This document shows, in pieces, positions 21,771 through 32,892 of a stretch of DNA of 64,000 bases. The DNA comes from Petrolisthes cinctipes. Taxonomy: Eukaryota; Arthropoda; Malacostraca; Decapoda; Porcellanidae. The first letter of the stretch is position 1. Each line of letters opens with the position of its first letter. The stretch covers positions 62,001-126,000 of the forward strand of contig JAWQEG010000737.1 in NCBI GenBank assembly GCA_033782935.1. The letters run 5' to 3'. The notes beneath the pieces are model-generated. The model was not told the DNA's origin. It worked only from the letters and a program-made list of their open reading frames with translations, and ran no database searches. A program made the position numbers and the translations under genes.

Positions 21771-21781
21771 CACCGCTGCCA
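21771..21781 (-). promoter_or_regulatory. Candidate primer-binding site of element M
   Basis: On minus, TGGCAGCGGTG starts six bases after the end of the 5' LTR (GGTACA). The TGG start and position fit a tRNA primer site. The cognate tRNA was not identified. Confidence 0.5.
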
Positions 21782-22171
21782 TCAAAATGTACCAGTCCTG
21801 ATTTTGTCCCTTCGAAGAATCTGGTACAGTACCTTGTTGTTGTAGTTGGTTGTGGTAGGTAGCTCGGCGGCGTGGTGGTGTTCAGTCAAGGTCGGAAATA
21901 AACTTCAGTAAGTAAAATTAAGACTTACTTTATTTATTAACTCTAAGGGAGTTTTGTGCCCTGTCTTGTCTTGTGTTAATGGAGTACAGAGAAGATGTCT
22001 TTTGACTGTTTTGATCTTGAGTTCCTGACTAAAGCTATCTTGGTCAGTTTATATTCATTCTGTACTTGATGCCAGTACTGTTAGATACATTATCTGTTTG
22101 AAAAAGGGAGGAAGGTCTTATTTGAGCTCCACCCCCTTTCTCTTCTCTGAGGTTCTCTCTCCCTCTCTTAT

Positions 22172-22178
<7 letters not shown>

Positions 22179-22243
<65 letters not shown>
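22179..22243 (+). repeat. (CT)n microsatellite in the 5' LTR of M
   Basis: About 32 CT units; the matching tract in the other LTR is only about nine units. Confidence 0.95.
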
Positions 22244-22245
<2 letters not shown>

Positions 22246-22374
22246 GTGAGTGAAGGTACAACCATCAATTGTGACCTGAGAGCACTGGGTTTGGAGAGAT
22301 GACAATAAGATAGGGAAAGTTAATTGTCTGAGGGGGATGCAGGTAGGTATAAAAATATATGGGAGAGTGTATGT

Positions 22375-22376
<2 letters not shown>

Positions 22377-22425
<49 letters not shown>
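22377..22425 (+). repeat. (GT)n microsatellite in the 5' LTR of M
   Basis: About 24 GT units, against about 14 in the other LTR at 14004-14032. Confidence 0.95.
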
Positions 22426-22428
<3 letters not shown>

Positions 22429-25367
22429 ACCCACCTGGGTGGTATGGCCAGGTGTCTAGTCTTCAGGTACCTGACCAGCAATCTGATAAACAGATTGTGA
22501 GGTATTTTTAATGGACCTCTTTTCTTAATGACTTTTACGGTGTATAGGCAAACTATTAATGAATTATATGAGCATGTACGAGTAAATGATTTTCCTTCAC
22601 ATCACACACAGCTTTTACACATATTAGCAAATCACAGGTCGGCTATTGCTTTACCTGGTGAGCGGTTGGGGAAAACAACACTAGTTAAACATCACATATC
22701 ATTAACAGACACAGATCCAGTATATGTGAAAGCTTACAGATTACCTCATAGTCAAAGACAAGTAATGAATAAAATGGTGGATGATATGTCTACAGAAGGA
22801 ATCATTGAGCCTTCAAACAGTCCTTATAACAGCCCATTATTCTTAGTGACTAAGAAAACAGGTGATTTCCGCCCTTTTATATATTTTAGGAAGATAAATG
22901 AGAAAACTGTCAAGGATAGGTACCCATTACCTGTACTTAAAGATATCCTCATGGAGATTGGGGAAAATAACGGAGTCTTTAGTAGTCTTGACCCAATTAG
23001 TGGTTATTGGCAAGTAGAATTAAATGACCAATCCAAACCTATTACTGCTTTTAGCACCCCTAATGGTCATTGGCAATTTGTCAGAATGCCCTTTGGATTA
23101 TCCAATGCACCCCTAACTTTCCAAAGAATGATAAATACTATCTTCAGCGACATGACTCAAGATGTTGTTGCTTACTTAGATGACTTAATTAATTAATTAT
23201 TGTCAGCCCTGATGTAAATTCACACCTACAAAAACTAGACAGAGTCTTACAACGACTGCAGGTTGTTGGATTAAAGGTTAAACTGTCAAAATATACATTC
23301 CTTAAAGCTGAAATAGAATTTTTGGGTTATAAAGTAAATAGTAAAGGAATTCACACCTTGGATTCCAAAATTAAAGCAGTAAAGGATTTCCCTCAACCTA
23401 CTACAGTAAACCAAATAAGGAGTTTCCTTGGATTATGTTCATACTATCGGTCATTCATAATGAATTTTGCTAAAATCGCCAGCCCACTAACAAGACTCCT
23501 AAAGAAGAATATTGAATTTAAGTGGTCACAGACAGAGCAAGATAACTTTGATCAATTAAAACTTAAGCTCACAACTGCTCTAATTTTAAGTTATCCAAAC
23601 TATAACCTATTTTCTCTGTACTGACGCATCACAGGATGGTCTAGGCTCAGTGCTTATGCAGCATTCCACTGAGGGTCGTTGCAAGGTTTGTGCATATGCC
23701 AGTCGTGTTGTGAATGATGCAGAGAAGAAATACAGTGTCACTCACTTGGAGGCTATGGCGGTTGTGTGGGCCTTAAAGACCTTCAGGGAAATAATTCTAG
23801 GGTATCCTATCATCATATATACAGATCATCAACCTGTTTGTGGTCTCTTTCATGGTAAAAATTTGACAGGACAGTTAGCTAGATGGTATCTAACTATCTC
23901 AGAATTTCAGCCTACTATTAAATATCTTCCTGGGCGTTTCAATAGAGTTGCAGATGTTTGATCTCGCAATGTATCAGCTGCTGCTGCCATTCCCACGAGT
24001 AGTGAAGAAGACTTCAATGTGGAACTTGTTAAAACTGAACAAAAGAATGACAAATTTTGGTCACAGGTCATTTATGCTTTGGTTTCATGTGACGAAAGTA
24101 ACCTACCAGAATTACCCATCCCACTAACACAGTTTGAGGTGGTAGATGACATTTTGTTCAGGAAGCTTGAGAGGCAAACTAACATTTCTTCACAGGTGGT
24201 AGTCCCTGATACACTAATTAACACTGTACTAACTCTATTGCATAATCATCCACAAGCCGGACATCCGGGAAGGGATCGCTGTATAGCAGAAACTAGACTT
24301 AAATATTATTGGTTCACTCTCCGCGCAGACGTGGAGAAACATATAAATAATTGTGAATCATGCCATGCTCATAAAGGTAATACTATGGGCCCAGCCCTAT
24401 TTTAAATTACCCAATACCTGAACAACCATGGGATGTAGTTGGTATAGATATACTAAGCTTACCAATGAGTCATCAAGGCTCCAAATATTGTCTTGTATGT
24501 GTAGACCATTTCTCACGTTATGTGGTCATAACTCCTTTGCAGACAAAGACAGCAGAAGTGGTTGCACACAAGCTCGTAACAAATTTACTTTGCCAGTACA
24601 CCACACATAAGGTGATACTAACAGACAATGGTAAAGAATTTTCTAATAATTTGTTACGTAACATATGTGATCAATATCATATAAAACAAACTTTCATAAC
24701 AGTATATCATCCAGCTAGCAATGGTCTTACAGAAAGAGCAAATCGTAAGATACTGGAAGTCTTGCGACAAGTAGCTAATCCTAAGCAAGGATCATGGGAA
24801 GACTGGATATCATTTACAGCCGCCTCTATCAATGGTTCAATAAATTCATCCGTGGGTAAGTCCCCGCATTTTATCATATATGGAACAGAAAAGCGACTTC
24901 CATATGACATAATTACTGGTAGTTCTTCTCCAGCATATAATATGGATGATTACTCAATTATACAACTACAGGTGTTTAATAACATCCATAAGGAAGTCCG
25001 GAAATATTTACAGGGTAGCAGGCATGAGATGATGATTAAACAACATGCTCAAGCTGTAAAAATAGATGTTGCTGTTGTGGAAAATGTCATGGTAAAAGCC
25101 CCAGATAGAGTTTCAAAACTAACTCCAAAGTTTGTAGGTCCATATGAAATAATAGATATAGCCCATGGAAATAAAATAAAGGTTAAAGATAAAAATACAG
25201 GGAAGGTAGAAATAGTGCATGTCGATAGGTGTAAAAAGATTAAATTAAATGACACACCTAGCACACAGACAGACCAACCACAAGAAATAATACACTCCAC
25301 TCCCACATCTAGTACAACAAATATATACAGACAAAAACTTAGGTCTGCAAACAAGACTAAATAATGA

Positions 25368-25379
25368 CATTTATTTCAG
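25368..25379 (+). promoter_or_regulatory. Candidate splice acceptor before env of element N
   Basis: The bases ACATTTATTTCAG run directly into the env ATG at 25380, sixteen bases after the pol stop. This mirrors the site before env in element M. Confidence 0.5.
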
Positions 25380-27179
25380 ATGGGGAACATGACACTATTA
25401 CTGTTTTTGCTGAGCTCAGCGCTTGTTACACTAGCCCAACAAAACACAGTTCTGACCGAAGCACTAAAGACAGGTGCCTTGGTCGAACATAGAGGAAAGG
25501 TCTTGATTGTGGAAGATTTGGTTACAGTACAGCTGGAAATTCACGGATTACTAGATATGCCAGAAATAATTGACAACCTTGAACAGCATGTAACAGAATT
25601 ACACTGACATATAGAAACTGTCACCACACAAATAAATAATTTTTATAACAACGAGGAAATGAACACTAGATCTGACTTTACAACTAACCCACTTCTAAAA
25701 TACTTCTACAATAATACTAGACTTATCAAACTGACTCTAAAATTACAGACAAATAGAGTAAATAGGTGAGTAAAAATAATTAACAATATGAAGCTTTCAT
25801 TTCCAGAGAAACCACATGAAGTGCGGCAATCTGCCCATGCCCGTCGACAGAGTCGTGGTCTTTTTAATTTCATGGGGCTCATGAGTAAACAACTGTTTGG
25901 CACAGCCATGGCAGATGACGTAACTGCCTTAGGTAAAACACTAGGAGAAGTAACAATAGCCCAGGGGAAACAGAATAGGATAGTCATCCAAACCTATGAG
26001 GCACTTCAAAACCTAAAACAGAAAACCCATGAAATAATTGAAACAACTAACCAATTATCTTTGGTGGTAAACAAATTAGTTGGAATAATACCAGAAATTG
26101 AACAGGTCCAATTAATTAGTGAGTATATTGCAGCCATAGAGATACCTGTACAGGAACTTACTGAGTTAAATGAAGTAATAATTAGTGACTTGGTAGATGC
26201 TGGATTGGGTAGAGTAAATTCTAAGTTGTTACCTCTACGACAGTTGCAGTCAGCAGTGGAAATAGCAATAAATAACTATAAGCTAACTCCCATATTTACT
26301 ATTTCAGACGTGGAATATTATTATCCAATCATTGGATCAATCCTTACTGAATCAAAATATATTCATTAATATTCCTTTTAAATAACAGACGTCATTTAAT
26401 ATTAGGGAATTAAGTCCTTTCCCAATTAAAGTAAATAATACACTGTTGGTTGTAGATAAATCACTTCAATACATTGTTGCATCAGAGGATTGCACTGCAA
26501 TTGACACTTTAGACAAAACTTCACTGGATGACTGTCTCACATCATACTTACATCTATATGTATGTCTTGCTTATATGTTTACTTTCAGCTTAGCAGAAAA
26601 AGCAAAATGTGAACTTTCATTCATTGTCCCTGAGTCCACTCTCCCAACTTCTTACTGTACCTTCACAACTGTCAGTAATGCTACTTTCTACCATGAACAC
26701 TTCGGAACTAACCATTATTATTACTTTCAAAAGAGAACCAGTGTGACATTAATATGCAATGGTGAAGTCCAACACGTGTGGATGGATGGTTACTATATGG
26801 CCCCGGACCATTGTGAGATAAGGAATGAGGATTTCTTTAACTTACCAACACATCACCATAAAGCATTTGTGTAAATATCTCTTTAGATAAAATAACTGTT
26901 GTTTCAGACAAAGTAAAGTTTCTTAAATACTTAAATGACTCAAAGTTTACCTCCACACTAGATGATTTGTTACCTCTGCATCTATCAAAAGAAGTTGTAT
27001 TTCCTCTCCATATCATTCCTGCACTCACTTTAATTGTTTGTACAATTGTCTTCAGCTGGTGTATACGGAAGGTGTATGCTAGGTACCGACAATTATCTGC
27101 TCGTGAACGACAAAGACAAGTGACCGAAGGTAATGAGGATACAAATGTATATGTTAATTACACAATCTTACACATTTAG
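25380..27179 (+). pseudogene. env-like fusion glycoprotein gene of element N, multiply broken
   Basis: The ATG at 25380 opens a signal peptide (LLLFLLSSALVTLA) followed by a segment like the N-terminus of the M Env (GALVEHRGKVLIVEDLVTV against GALVQQFGKILVTEDVITI). The cleavage region reads ARRQSRGLFNFMGLMSKQLF, again a furin-type R-x-x-R just before a glycine-rich hydrophobic fusion peptide. The C-terminal anchor FPLHIIPALTLIVCTIVF is followed by CIRKVYARY. Stops or frame changes occur at about 25605, 25768, 26368-26440 and 26872, leaving four open pieces. It is an old, dead copy. Confidence 0.83.
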
Positions 27180-27312
27180 ACAGGATGTATTTAATAAATA
27201 TATATTGTACATGTAATAATCCTTATTCTCTGTAGAAATAATAATATAAAACTATCTACAGACTGCATGTATTACCAATAATATATATATTTATGTATGT
27301 AATATTCCTTCG

Positions 27313-27338
27313 AGGGCGAAGGATGGTGGTGGCCGAGC
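27313..27338 (+). promoter_or_regulatory. Candidate polypurine tract of element N
   Basis: The stretch GAGGGCGAAGGATGGTGGTGG is purine-dominated and lies just upstream of the 3' LTR, where plus-strand DNA synthesis would be primed. It is interrupted by pyrimidines, so the call is tentative. Confidence 0.4.
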
Positions 27339-27340
27339 AT

Positions 27341-27825
27341 TGTACCGGTTATAACTACATATATCTACATATAATATATCTACATATACCTAGTGAGTCA
27401 TATACCATGTACCCTCACATGATCGCTCAAACTAGCTGACCTAGACTAGATCTGATCAAGGGAACCAAGCTTCATCAGCAATAAGTGACGTCACAAGTCA
27501 CGGGTGACAACACAGAGAGCTCCTCTTGTGCACTCCTATAGAGTAGTATGCTAGAGATACCCAATCGCAACACAAGGGGGTCTCATATCCATCTCTCTTT
27601 TTAAAATTAGCTCCGAAGCCTAACTTAACCCTTTTGTGAAATTTGTACTACCACTTGAGTTATTAATAAATTCTTGTTAAACCAAGACAAGGTGTGCTAA
27701 CTCTCCATACCATAATAATCACCTAACCTAATCTAAAAATATACTCCGAAGAGACAAAGCCTACCACGCTAAAACAACAACAACAACGACATCAACTAGA
27801 CTGATTTGTGTTTTGACCGCTTCAC
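27341..27825 (+). repeat. 3' LTR of element N
   Basis: It matches 10162-10649 with about twenty substitutions and a shorter ACA run. It ends at TTCAC, followed by TATT of the target duplication and then the transposase relic. Confidence 0.85.
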
Positions 27826-28580
27826 TATTATAGCACAGTATTGTTCGTAACCATTCCTGGCAGTCTTCTTTTTTGTAGCTGCCCCGTCGACGCTCCCAGT
27901 ACACCAGGCCTTGCAAAGATATGCTGCCAAGTATATGAATATTTTTTCCTTTTGATGTGGGATATTTAGGCATGCACGCCCCGAAGATCGTTAAAGGAAA
28001 AAATTATCATTTTTCCCATTCATGTAGATAACTGTTTTTCCTCGCCTAATTCTATTCATAATTGTTTCCTCATACACTTACCATTTTTATTTAGTTGCCT
28101 CTGAATTCATACCACAAGGTTGTGGGAGTACTTTTTTCACTGTGTAAAGCTGGCCCTCTAAATGCTTGTGCACAGGGTTTGTGCAAACAGTAAGGCCAGT
28201 TTCCTTAGCAAACCTGGCAGTAATTTCCTTTAGTGCTATAAGTGGGATTTCCTGCACATATTTTATCATCATTTTAACGTGCTCTTCACGAACTTTTTTA
28301 AATTCACGACCTTCGTGTGTTTTTTTTTGTTTTTTTTACCTGATCGTCGTATCCACCCATAAACTGTCTTAATAGGGATGCTGTTGGCCTCTGCTAAAGC
28401 CTTCCAGTCCTGGTCACTCTCAGCTGCTGTTATGATTCTGTTTCTTGTATTGTTCTTTACTTAGAATTTAGTGTATATCACTCGTTTGGTGCCAGTCTTC
28501 AGTCCTCTCTTCTTTATCATGGGTACATCATCAGTGGTTAGGCTATAATCTTCATCGGAACTACTTGCAACTTGAGTCCT
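27826..28580 (-). pseudogene. Tc1/IS630-type transposase, N-terminal and central part
   Basis: On minus, the N-terminus reads SSSDEDYSLTTDD and then two helix-turn-helix-like blocks: DWKALAEANSIPIKTVYGWIRR (28360-28440) and IALKEITARFAKETGLTV (28190-28260), the paired-like DNA-binding part of this superfamily. An in-frame TAA follows IYTKF at about 28470. A stop and frame changes at about 28080 and 27960-28000 follow. The first catalytic Asp is expected in a YIDET-type motif, but the sequence reads VIYMNGKNDN, so that residue seems lost. The block KGKNIHILGSISLQGLVYW follows, then WLRTILCY at the insertion point of element N. The other half is at 9761-10161. Confidence 0.8.
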
Positions 28581-28589
28581 AACCTAGTA

Positions 28590-29100
28590 GAAAAAACGAA
28601 TGATATAAATATAAGATTAACAGATCTATGAAAATGAAAAAGTTGGTAATATTGTTGAGATTAATTTTCTAAAAATACCTTGAGTCTCTGCAATGTAACA
28701 TACCCGGTAATCTACACCTAATATAGCCTATTGGCTTTACTTCTCTCGCTAAAATTGAATGCATATAGATAATGGATAATAGAAAAATAGAAAAAAAAGC
28801 AGCAGCAGCACCCGCATCCCCTAAACGCATAAAGACACTGGTACAACGACGGTCTTATCGAATAGAGCCTATTTGCTGCACTTTATATTATATCTGCAAT
28901 ATATCATTAATTTCCTTTTAGAACACTGAACTAGAAACATAAAAATAAAGAAACATAAACAATAAACCAAAAAAAAACATAAAGCTCACCTAGGCCCATT
29001 ACCAAGTTTAAAAGCATACATCTCTTAGCAAATAAAGAATGTAGGTTTCTCCTGTATAAGTGAAGAAATGGTAAAGAAAGCAATTGTCTTTCATAACACC
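28590..29100. other. AT-rich spacer
   Basis: No coding frame or transposon signature was recognised. It probably contains the 5' flank of the Tc1-type transposon, but no terminal inverted repeat could be paired with the 9.2-9.7 kb side. Confidence 0.5.
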
Positions 29101-29104
29101 GACA

Positions 29105-29251
29105 CATGAATATGGATCAGTTATACGACACCCACAACTGAAATAGCATGGTGAAAAAATTGAAAAGGTGCAGAGAGCACCCACAGGAAGAGTACCTATC
29201 TCAAGAGATCAGAGTTATGAAGAAAGGTTTGATAAACTACAATTTAAATGA
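29105..29251 (+). pseudogene. Fossil of a CR1/L2-type RT thumb region
   Basis: In one frame the sequence gives EYGSVIRHPQLK, a stop, and then GEKIEKVQRAPTGRVPISRD followed by QSYEERFDKLQF and a TGA at 29249-29251. The order LEYGSV, then IEKVQRRATR, then LSYEERLxxL, is characteristic of the region after the RT palm in CR1/L2-like non-LTR elements. About 49 codons remain; nothing else of the element is recognisable around it. Confidence 0.65.
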
Positions 29252-29722
29252 TCTTCTGGTGATACTCTGTTATTTATAAGTACTTTTTATATGTTTTACA
29301 AATTTTATACATTTTCAACGTTTATTTTGTCTGAGTTTTGCTGCTTTGGGTGAGCCACCCCTTTTGCACATTTGCATGTGCATATAGATAAATAGAGATA
29401 ATGCAATAGTGTTCTAGTACTCTACCAACTCTACATTTGCTCTTATCCCAGGTTCTTGTCTAAGAAGGCATATAGACTTTTTTTTTTTTTTTTTTTTTTT
29501 TTCTATACCTCAATATTATCATAGAATAATAACTACAGGTAAGGAACTTTAGTTTTTTATTTCCAATGCTATGACCTCAGAAATTTATGGCAAATACATC
29601 TGAATATGTTTGGTTTATAGTTCTTTGCTTGTTAGTGCAACTACTCCTCCCCCTTGTGTATTTCCTCCATAAGTTGTAGTTTTTTACGTTGTACCGTCTC
29701 TTATGTTTATATTGAATTTCGC

Positions 29723-29777
<55 letters not shown>

Positions 29778-30572
29778 CAGATGAATTAATTTATAGATCA
29801 TGTTTTGGGGTATACTAGAAAAATTAAATGTATGCAATTTTTTGTGTAGCTGAACTTCGAAAAAAATTCCATGTTGTGCTTAGCGATATATTGGCATAAA
29901 TAACTTTAAAACATTTTGTGTCCGAGACACCGAGAGAATTATCTCAGCTTTGGGACAGTCTTATAATTATAATACAGTAGGTAATCTAATTTGTTTTATT
30001 AATTAGTATGACTTTCAATAACCTCTGCTATCATAATACTTGGGATGTGGCTGTTTGAAATATGTGTAGATTATTAGTATGAAAATTAAACCTTGATAGA
30101 GATCAGATCTGTTTATATGCTGAAGTTGAAAACAAAGCCACAGAGTCACAAACTGCCACAGTGATGCCAGATCTTTGGAGAATTGTATTTAAAAGAAATT
30201 GGCTATATTATACACGAATACTCAATCACGTACTCAGTAGCAACAACAATTAATTTTTCAGGCATATCAGTGTTATCCAGTCGAATATCAATTACGAAAT
30301 AGTCTGAAAAGCTACAAAATACATAAGCGTTTCATTTTTTGTATATGACACAGTGGATCTATTTGTTATTGAAACTTTCGGCGACCCTATCCAATCTCGG
30401 TCGTCAATTTCGGCGAACGGTGTTTCTATCTTTATATGTGAACTGATTAATACAATTGTTTTGTGACATGCCACAACATTCATTAACTCGATATGCAACG
30501 ATTGGCATGTCGGTTCCAAGATGTGTAAAGTATGAACACAGAAAATAATTCAGAAATGACAGTCAGGATGAC
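29252..30572. other. AT-rich spacer with two simple repeats
   Basis: It contains a T25 run at 29478-29502 and a (CT)n tract at 29725-29775. Frames are short and unrecognised. Confidence 0.55.
29725..29775 (+). repeat. (CT)n microsatellite
   Basis: About 25 uninterrupted CT units. Confidence 0.97.
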
Positions 30573-32325
30573 ACTACATGGCAATATGGCATCCTGCATC
30601 AACTTCATGCATATGGCGGGGTTGCCTTCTCAGTTGTCACAGTTTTTGTGTGAGGGTTGGTACAACCCTATCTGCACCAATTGCATAGGAGGAGAGCATC
30701 CCCCAGGGAAGCGTCCTCAGTGTCACATTGTTTGCAGTAGCATTAATGCCATTGCCTCTGCCCTTCCAACTCGATGTACGTTGACTACCTGCCAGTCTTG
30801 TTTGCTGCTTCCCATATGTTAGTAACGGAGCAGCGCAAGCAGCTTGCCCTTGACAGCGTGTCGCGTTGGGCTGATTCTCATCGGTTTCGCTTCTCTCCTG
30901 CCAAGACGGTTGCTATGCACTTCTGCCACATCTGAGGTGTTCACCCCAATCCGGACTTATTCATGTATGGTCATCGGATACGTTGTGTCGACGAGGCTCG
31001 CTTTTTGGGTCTTCTTTTTGACAGACGTTTGACTTGGGTTCCCTATTTATGTTCTCTTAAGGTCTCTTGCCTCCAGGCTCTCAATCTATTGAGGATCCTG
31101 GGCCATACATCCATGGGGGCTGATCGGGCTCCTCCGCCTATACCATGCTCTTATTAGGTCAAAACTCAATATGGGTGTGAGGTGTACTCCTCTGCCACGG
31201 ATGCCATCATGCTGGGGTGCGTCCGGCGACTGGAGCCTTCAGGTCATCCCCAATTCCCAGTCTCCTGGTGGACGCTGATGAGCCACCTCTTGATTTCCGT
31301 TGCCAGTCCTTGATGATTCGTTGTTGGCATTGCTTACATCGACTTCCTGACTCCCTTCCCTGCTCAGTACATCATGGCCCTTTAGCTTCTGGGTCAGGAA
31401 GGAAATGGATGAGTTAGGCATTGATGACTTCCAGGTTTGACCTGTACGGGTCCCCAGGGTGGCTCCATGGCTTCTTCCAGAAGTTTACACTTGCACTTGC
31501 ATTTCAGACAAGAAGGAATCTCTTCCACCTCCAATGGCTCGTTTCCACTTTTTAGAACATGCCTCCTTTCACAGGGAGTCCCTCCCTGTGTACACTGATG
31601 GGTCAAAGTCTGATGCTGAAGTTGGTTTTGGTGCTGTCTTTCCTTAATTTTGTTGTGGCGGCAGGCTCACTACTGTCACAATCATTTTTACTGCCGAGCT
31701 CTCTGCCATTGTATATGCCCTCCATGTAAATTTTACTCTCCCGCAGCCTTCTTTTACTATTTTTAGTGATTCCTGCAGTGCCTTGCAGGCCTTGGGCAAT
31801 TTTAATTCTTCCCATCCCCAAGTGTTGGCCATACTTGAGAGTCTCATCCTATTGGGACGTCGTGGCTGTAGAGTCACATTTTGTTGGGTCCAGCCCTGGC
31901 TTGGGCTGCGGCCTCCAGTGCTCGACCTCATGCCAGGCGTCATCCCGTACCTGCTTTAGACCTTCGACCCTACATAGATGCTGCTGTTCGTTCCTGCTGG
32001 CAGGACAGATGGAATGCCATCGGGGCTAACAAGCTCCGTGGCATCCGCCAGCGCTTGGATTTGGCCACTCACATTTGACTCATGGATTTTTAATGGACAG
32101 GGCTCCCCCCTCCCCCTCCTGGGATGATTGTCTGGTCCCCTTGACAGTGCAGCATCTTCTTGTTGAGTGTCCCAGCTTGGGGACCTTCGTCGTAGGCACC
32201 TCTCCAAGTACTGAGTGGGGAACGGTTCTTACAGTCTCTCACAGGTGGTCGGGGAGGAGGCTTGTAGTGTTGGAGGGAATACCCTCTCCTATATGGAGGA
32301 GGCTGGCCTCCTCCACAAATTGTGA
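30573..32325 (+). pseudogene. ORF2 (RT, RNase H, C-terminus) of copy E
   Basis: Recognisable pieces are RHRIRC-like and GLLFDRRLTWVPYL (30963-31157), RPATGAFRSSPIPSLLVDAD (31217-31417), a YTDGSKSDAE RNase H block (about 31590-31625) and the C-terminal Cys/His motif region (32100-32325). The RT catalytic box region is out of frame. A deletion near 31195-31215 removes the segment that precedes RPATGAF in other copies. It is non-functional. Confidence 0.8.
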
Positions 32326-32605
32326 ATTTTATTTTATTTATTGCTTCTTAGATAGATCAATGTTTTAAATTTTGATTCTTTTATCTGGTTATTTTATTGA
32401 AAATATGATTTTTAGATGATATAGCTTTTTAATCATGCTGCCCATCCCTTTCGGGGTAATGCAGCCTACCTAATGTGTATATATTTTAATAATGATGTAG
32501 ATGGCCATATTTCAAAATCCTTAGATTTTAATATTAAGTTGAGTGGCATATGACCGTAACTGTTGCGCCGCCATATGCCTAGTGGCATCTATTAATTAAT
32601 CAATC
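30573..32605 (+). mobile_element. I-like family copy E, 5'-truncated and degenerate
   Basis: Homology starts abruptly within the RT at ACACTACATGGCAATATGG and continues to the 3' end ATCAATCAATTA. It carries more substitutions, stops and small deletions than A, F or K, so it is an older copy. It ends about 290 bases before the start of copy F. Confidence 0.85.
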
Positions 32606-32892
32606 AATTATTTATACTCCCCCTCATTTGTATTACCCTTTTCCCCCTCACCCTCGATTCCAAGCTCTCCCTCTCACCATCATCTTCCCTCTCATTTATC
32701 CACGTAATGTAAGATGCAATTTTATAAATTATTGCTGATTCAACGGTGTCGCATTCATAGGCGTATCTCCTGACACACTTGTCTTCCCTAATCCATCATT
32801 CGTTTCCCCCTTCCACCAGCTACACCATGATTGCAACCTCTTCATTCTCAAACCCACCCATATCCCCCCGTCTCTCCACCCCACCCCCAAGG
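32606..32892. other. Pyrimidine-rich spacer
   Basis: About 290 bases with CCCCCTC / CTCCCTC words on plus and no recognised gene. It separates the tail of copy E from the leader of copy F. Confidence 0.5.

Larger units (their letters stand above)
13469..22546 (-). mobile_element. Env-bearing Gypsy-type LTR element M (errantivirus-like), young and nearly intact
   Basis: The element is 9.08 kb on minus, inserted in the pol of element N. Order from right to left is LTR, leader, gag, protease, pol, env, LTR. A duplication of GGCA (extendable to TAGGCA) flanks it at 13465-13468 and 22547-22550. LTRs are nearly identical; their length difference (685 against 759 bp) comes almost entirely from CT and GT tracts. 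gag, protease and pol are full open frames and env has a single in-frame stop. It is the youngest large insertion in the window. Whether it is still mobile or transcribed cannot be told from sequence. Confidence 0.9.
21788..22546 (-). repeat. 5' LTR of element M
   Basis: Nearly identical to 13469-14153 with only a few base changes seen by eye, but longer because of a (CT)n tract at 22179-22243 and a (GT)n tract at 22377-22425. Its outer edge abuts the target duplication in the pol of element N. Confidence 0.88.
13230..25364 (+). pseudogene. pol (RT, RNase H, integrase) of element N, split by element M
   Basis: The N-terminal part (13230-13468) ends at DELQLR, where the LTR of M begins; homology resumes at 22547 with TINELYEHVRV in a frame continuous across the target duplication. 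RT blocks are AYRLPHS, FRPFIYFRKIN, RMPFGLSNAPLTFQRM and AYLDDLIN; a 4-base AATT gain at about 23190 then breaks the frame. Another shift at about 23615 precedes the RNase H block CTDASQDGLGSVL. A TGA at 23959 stands within the VADALSR-type motif. Integrase has HPQAGHPGRDRC...CESCHAHKG for the zinc site, then VCVDHFSRY, LTDNGKEF and LTERANRK for the catalytic triad, after a further shift near 24400. Dead as a polyprotein. Confidence 0.88.
10162..27825 (+). mobile_element. Env-bearing Gypsy-type LTR element N (errantivirus-like), degenerate
   Basis: An element in the order LTR, leader, gag, protease, pol, env, LTR on plus, with about 8.6 kb of its own sequence once the nested element M (13469-22546) is discounted. 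LTRs are about 485-488 bp and differ at about 20 positions by eye, so the insertion is clearly older than M. A TAT(T) target duplication flanks it (10159-10161 and 27826-27828). gag, pol and env each carry stops or frameshifts. It belongs to the same lineage as M by gag, pol and env similarity but is in the opposite orientation. Confidence 0.88.

Noticed and set aside
22044..22434. Frames of Arg-Glu or Thr-His repeats
   Set aside because: They come from the CT and GT tracts inside the LTR of element M.
30292..30519. A 75-codon minus frame in the AT-rich spacer
   Set aside because: No motif, no upstream signals, and of a length expected by chance.
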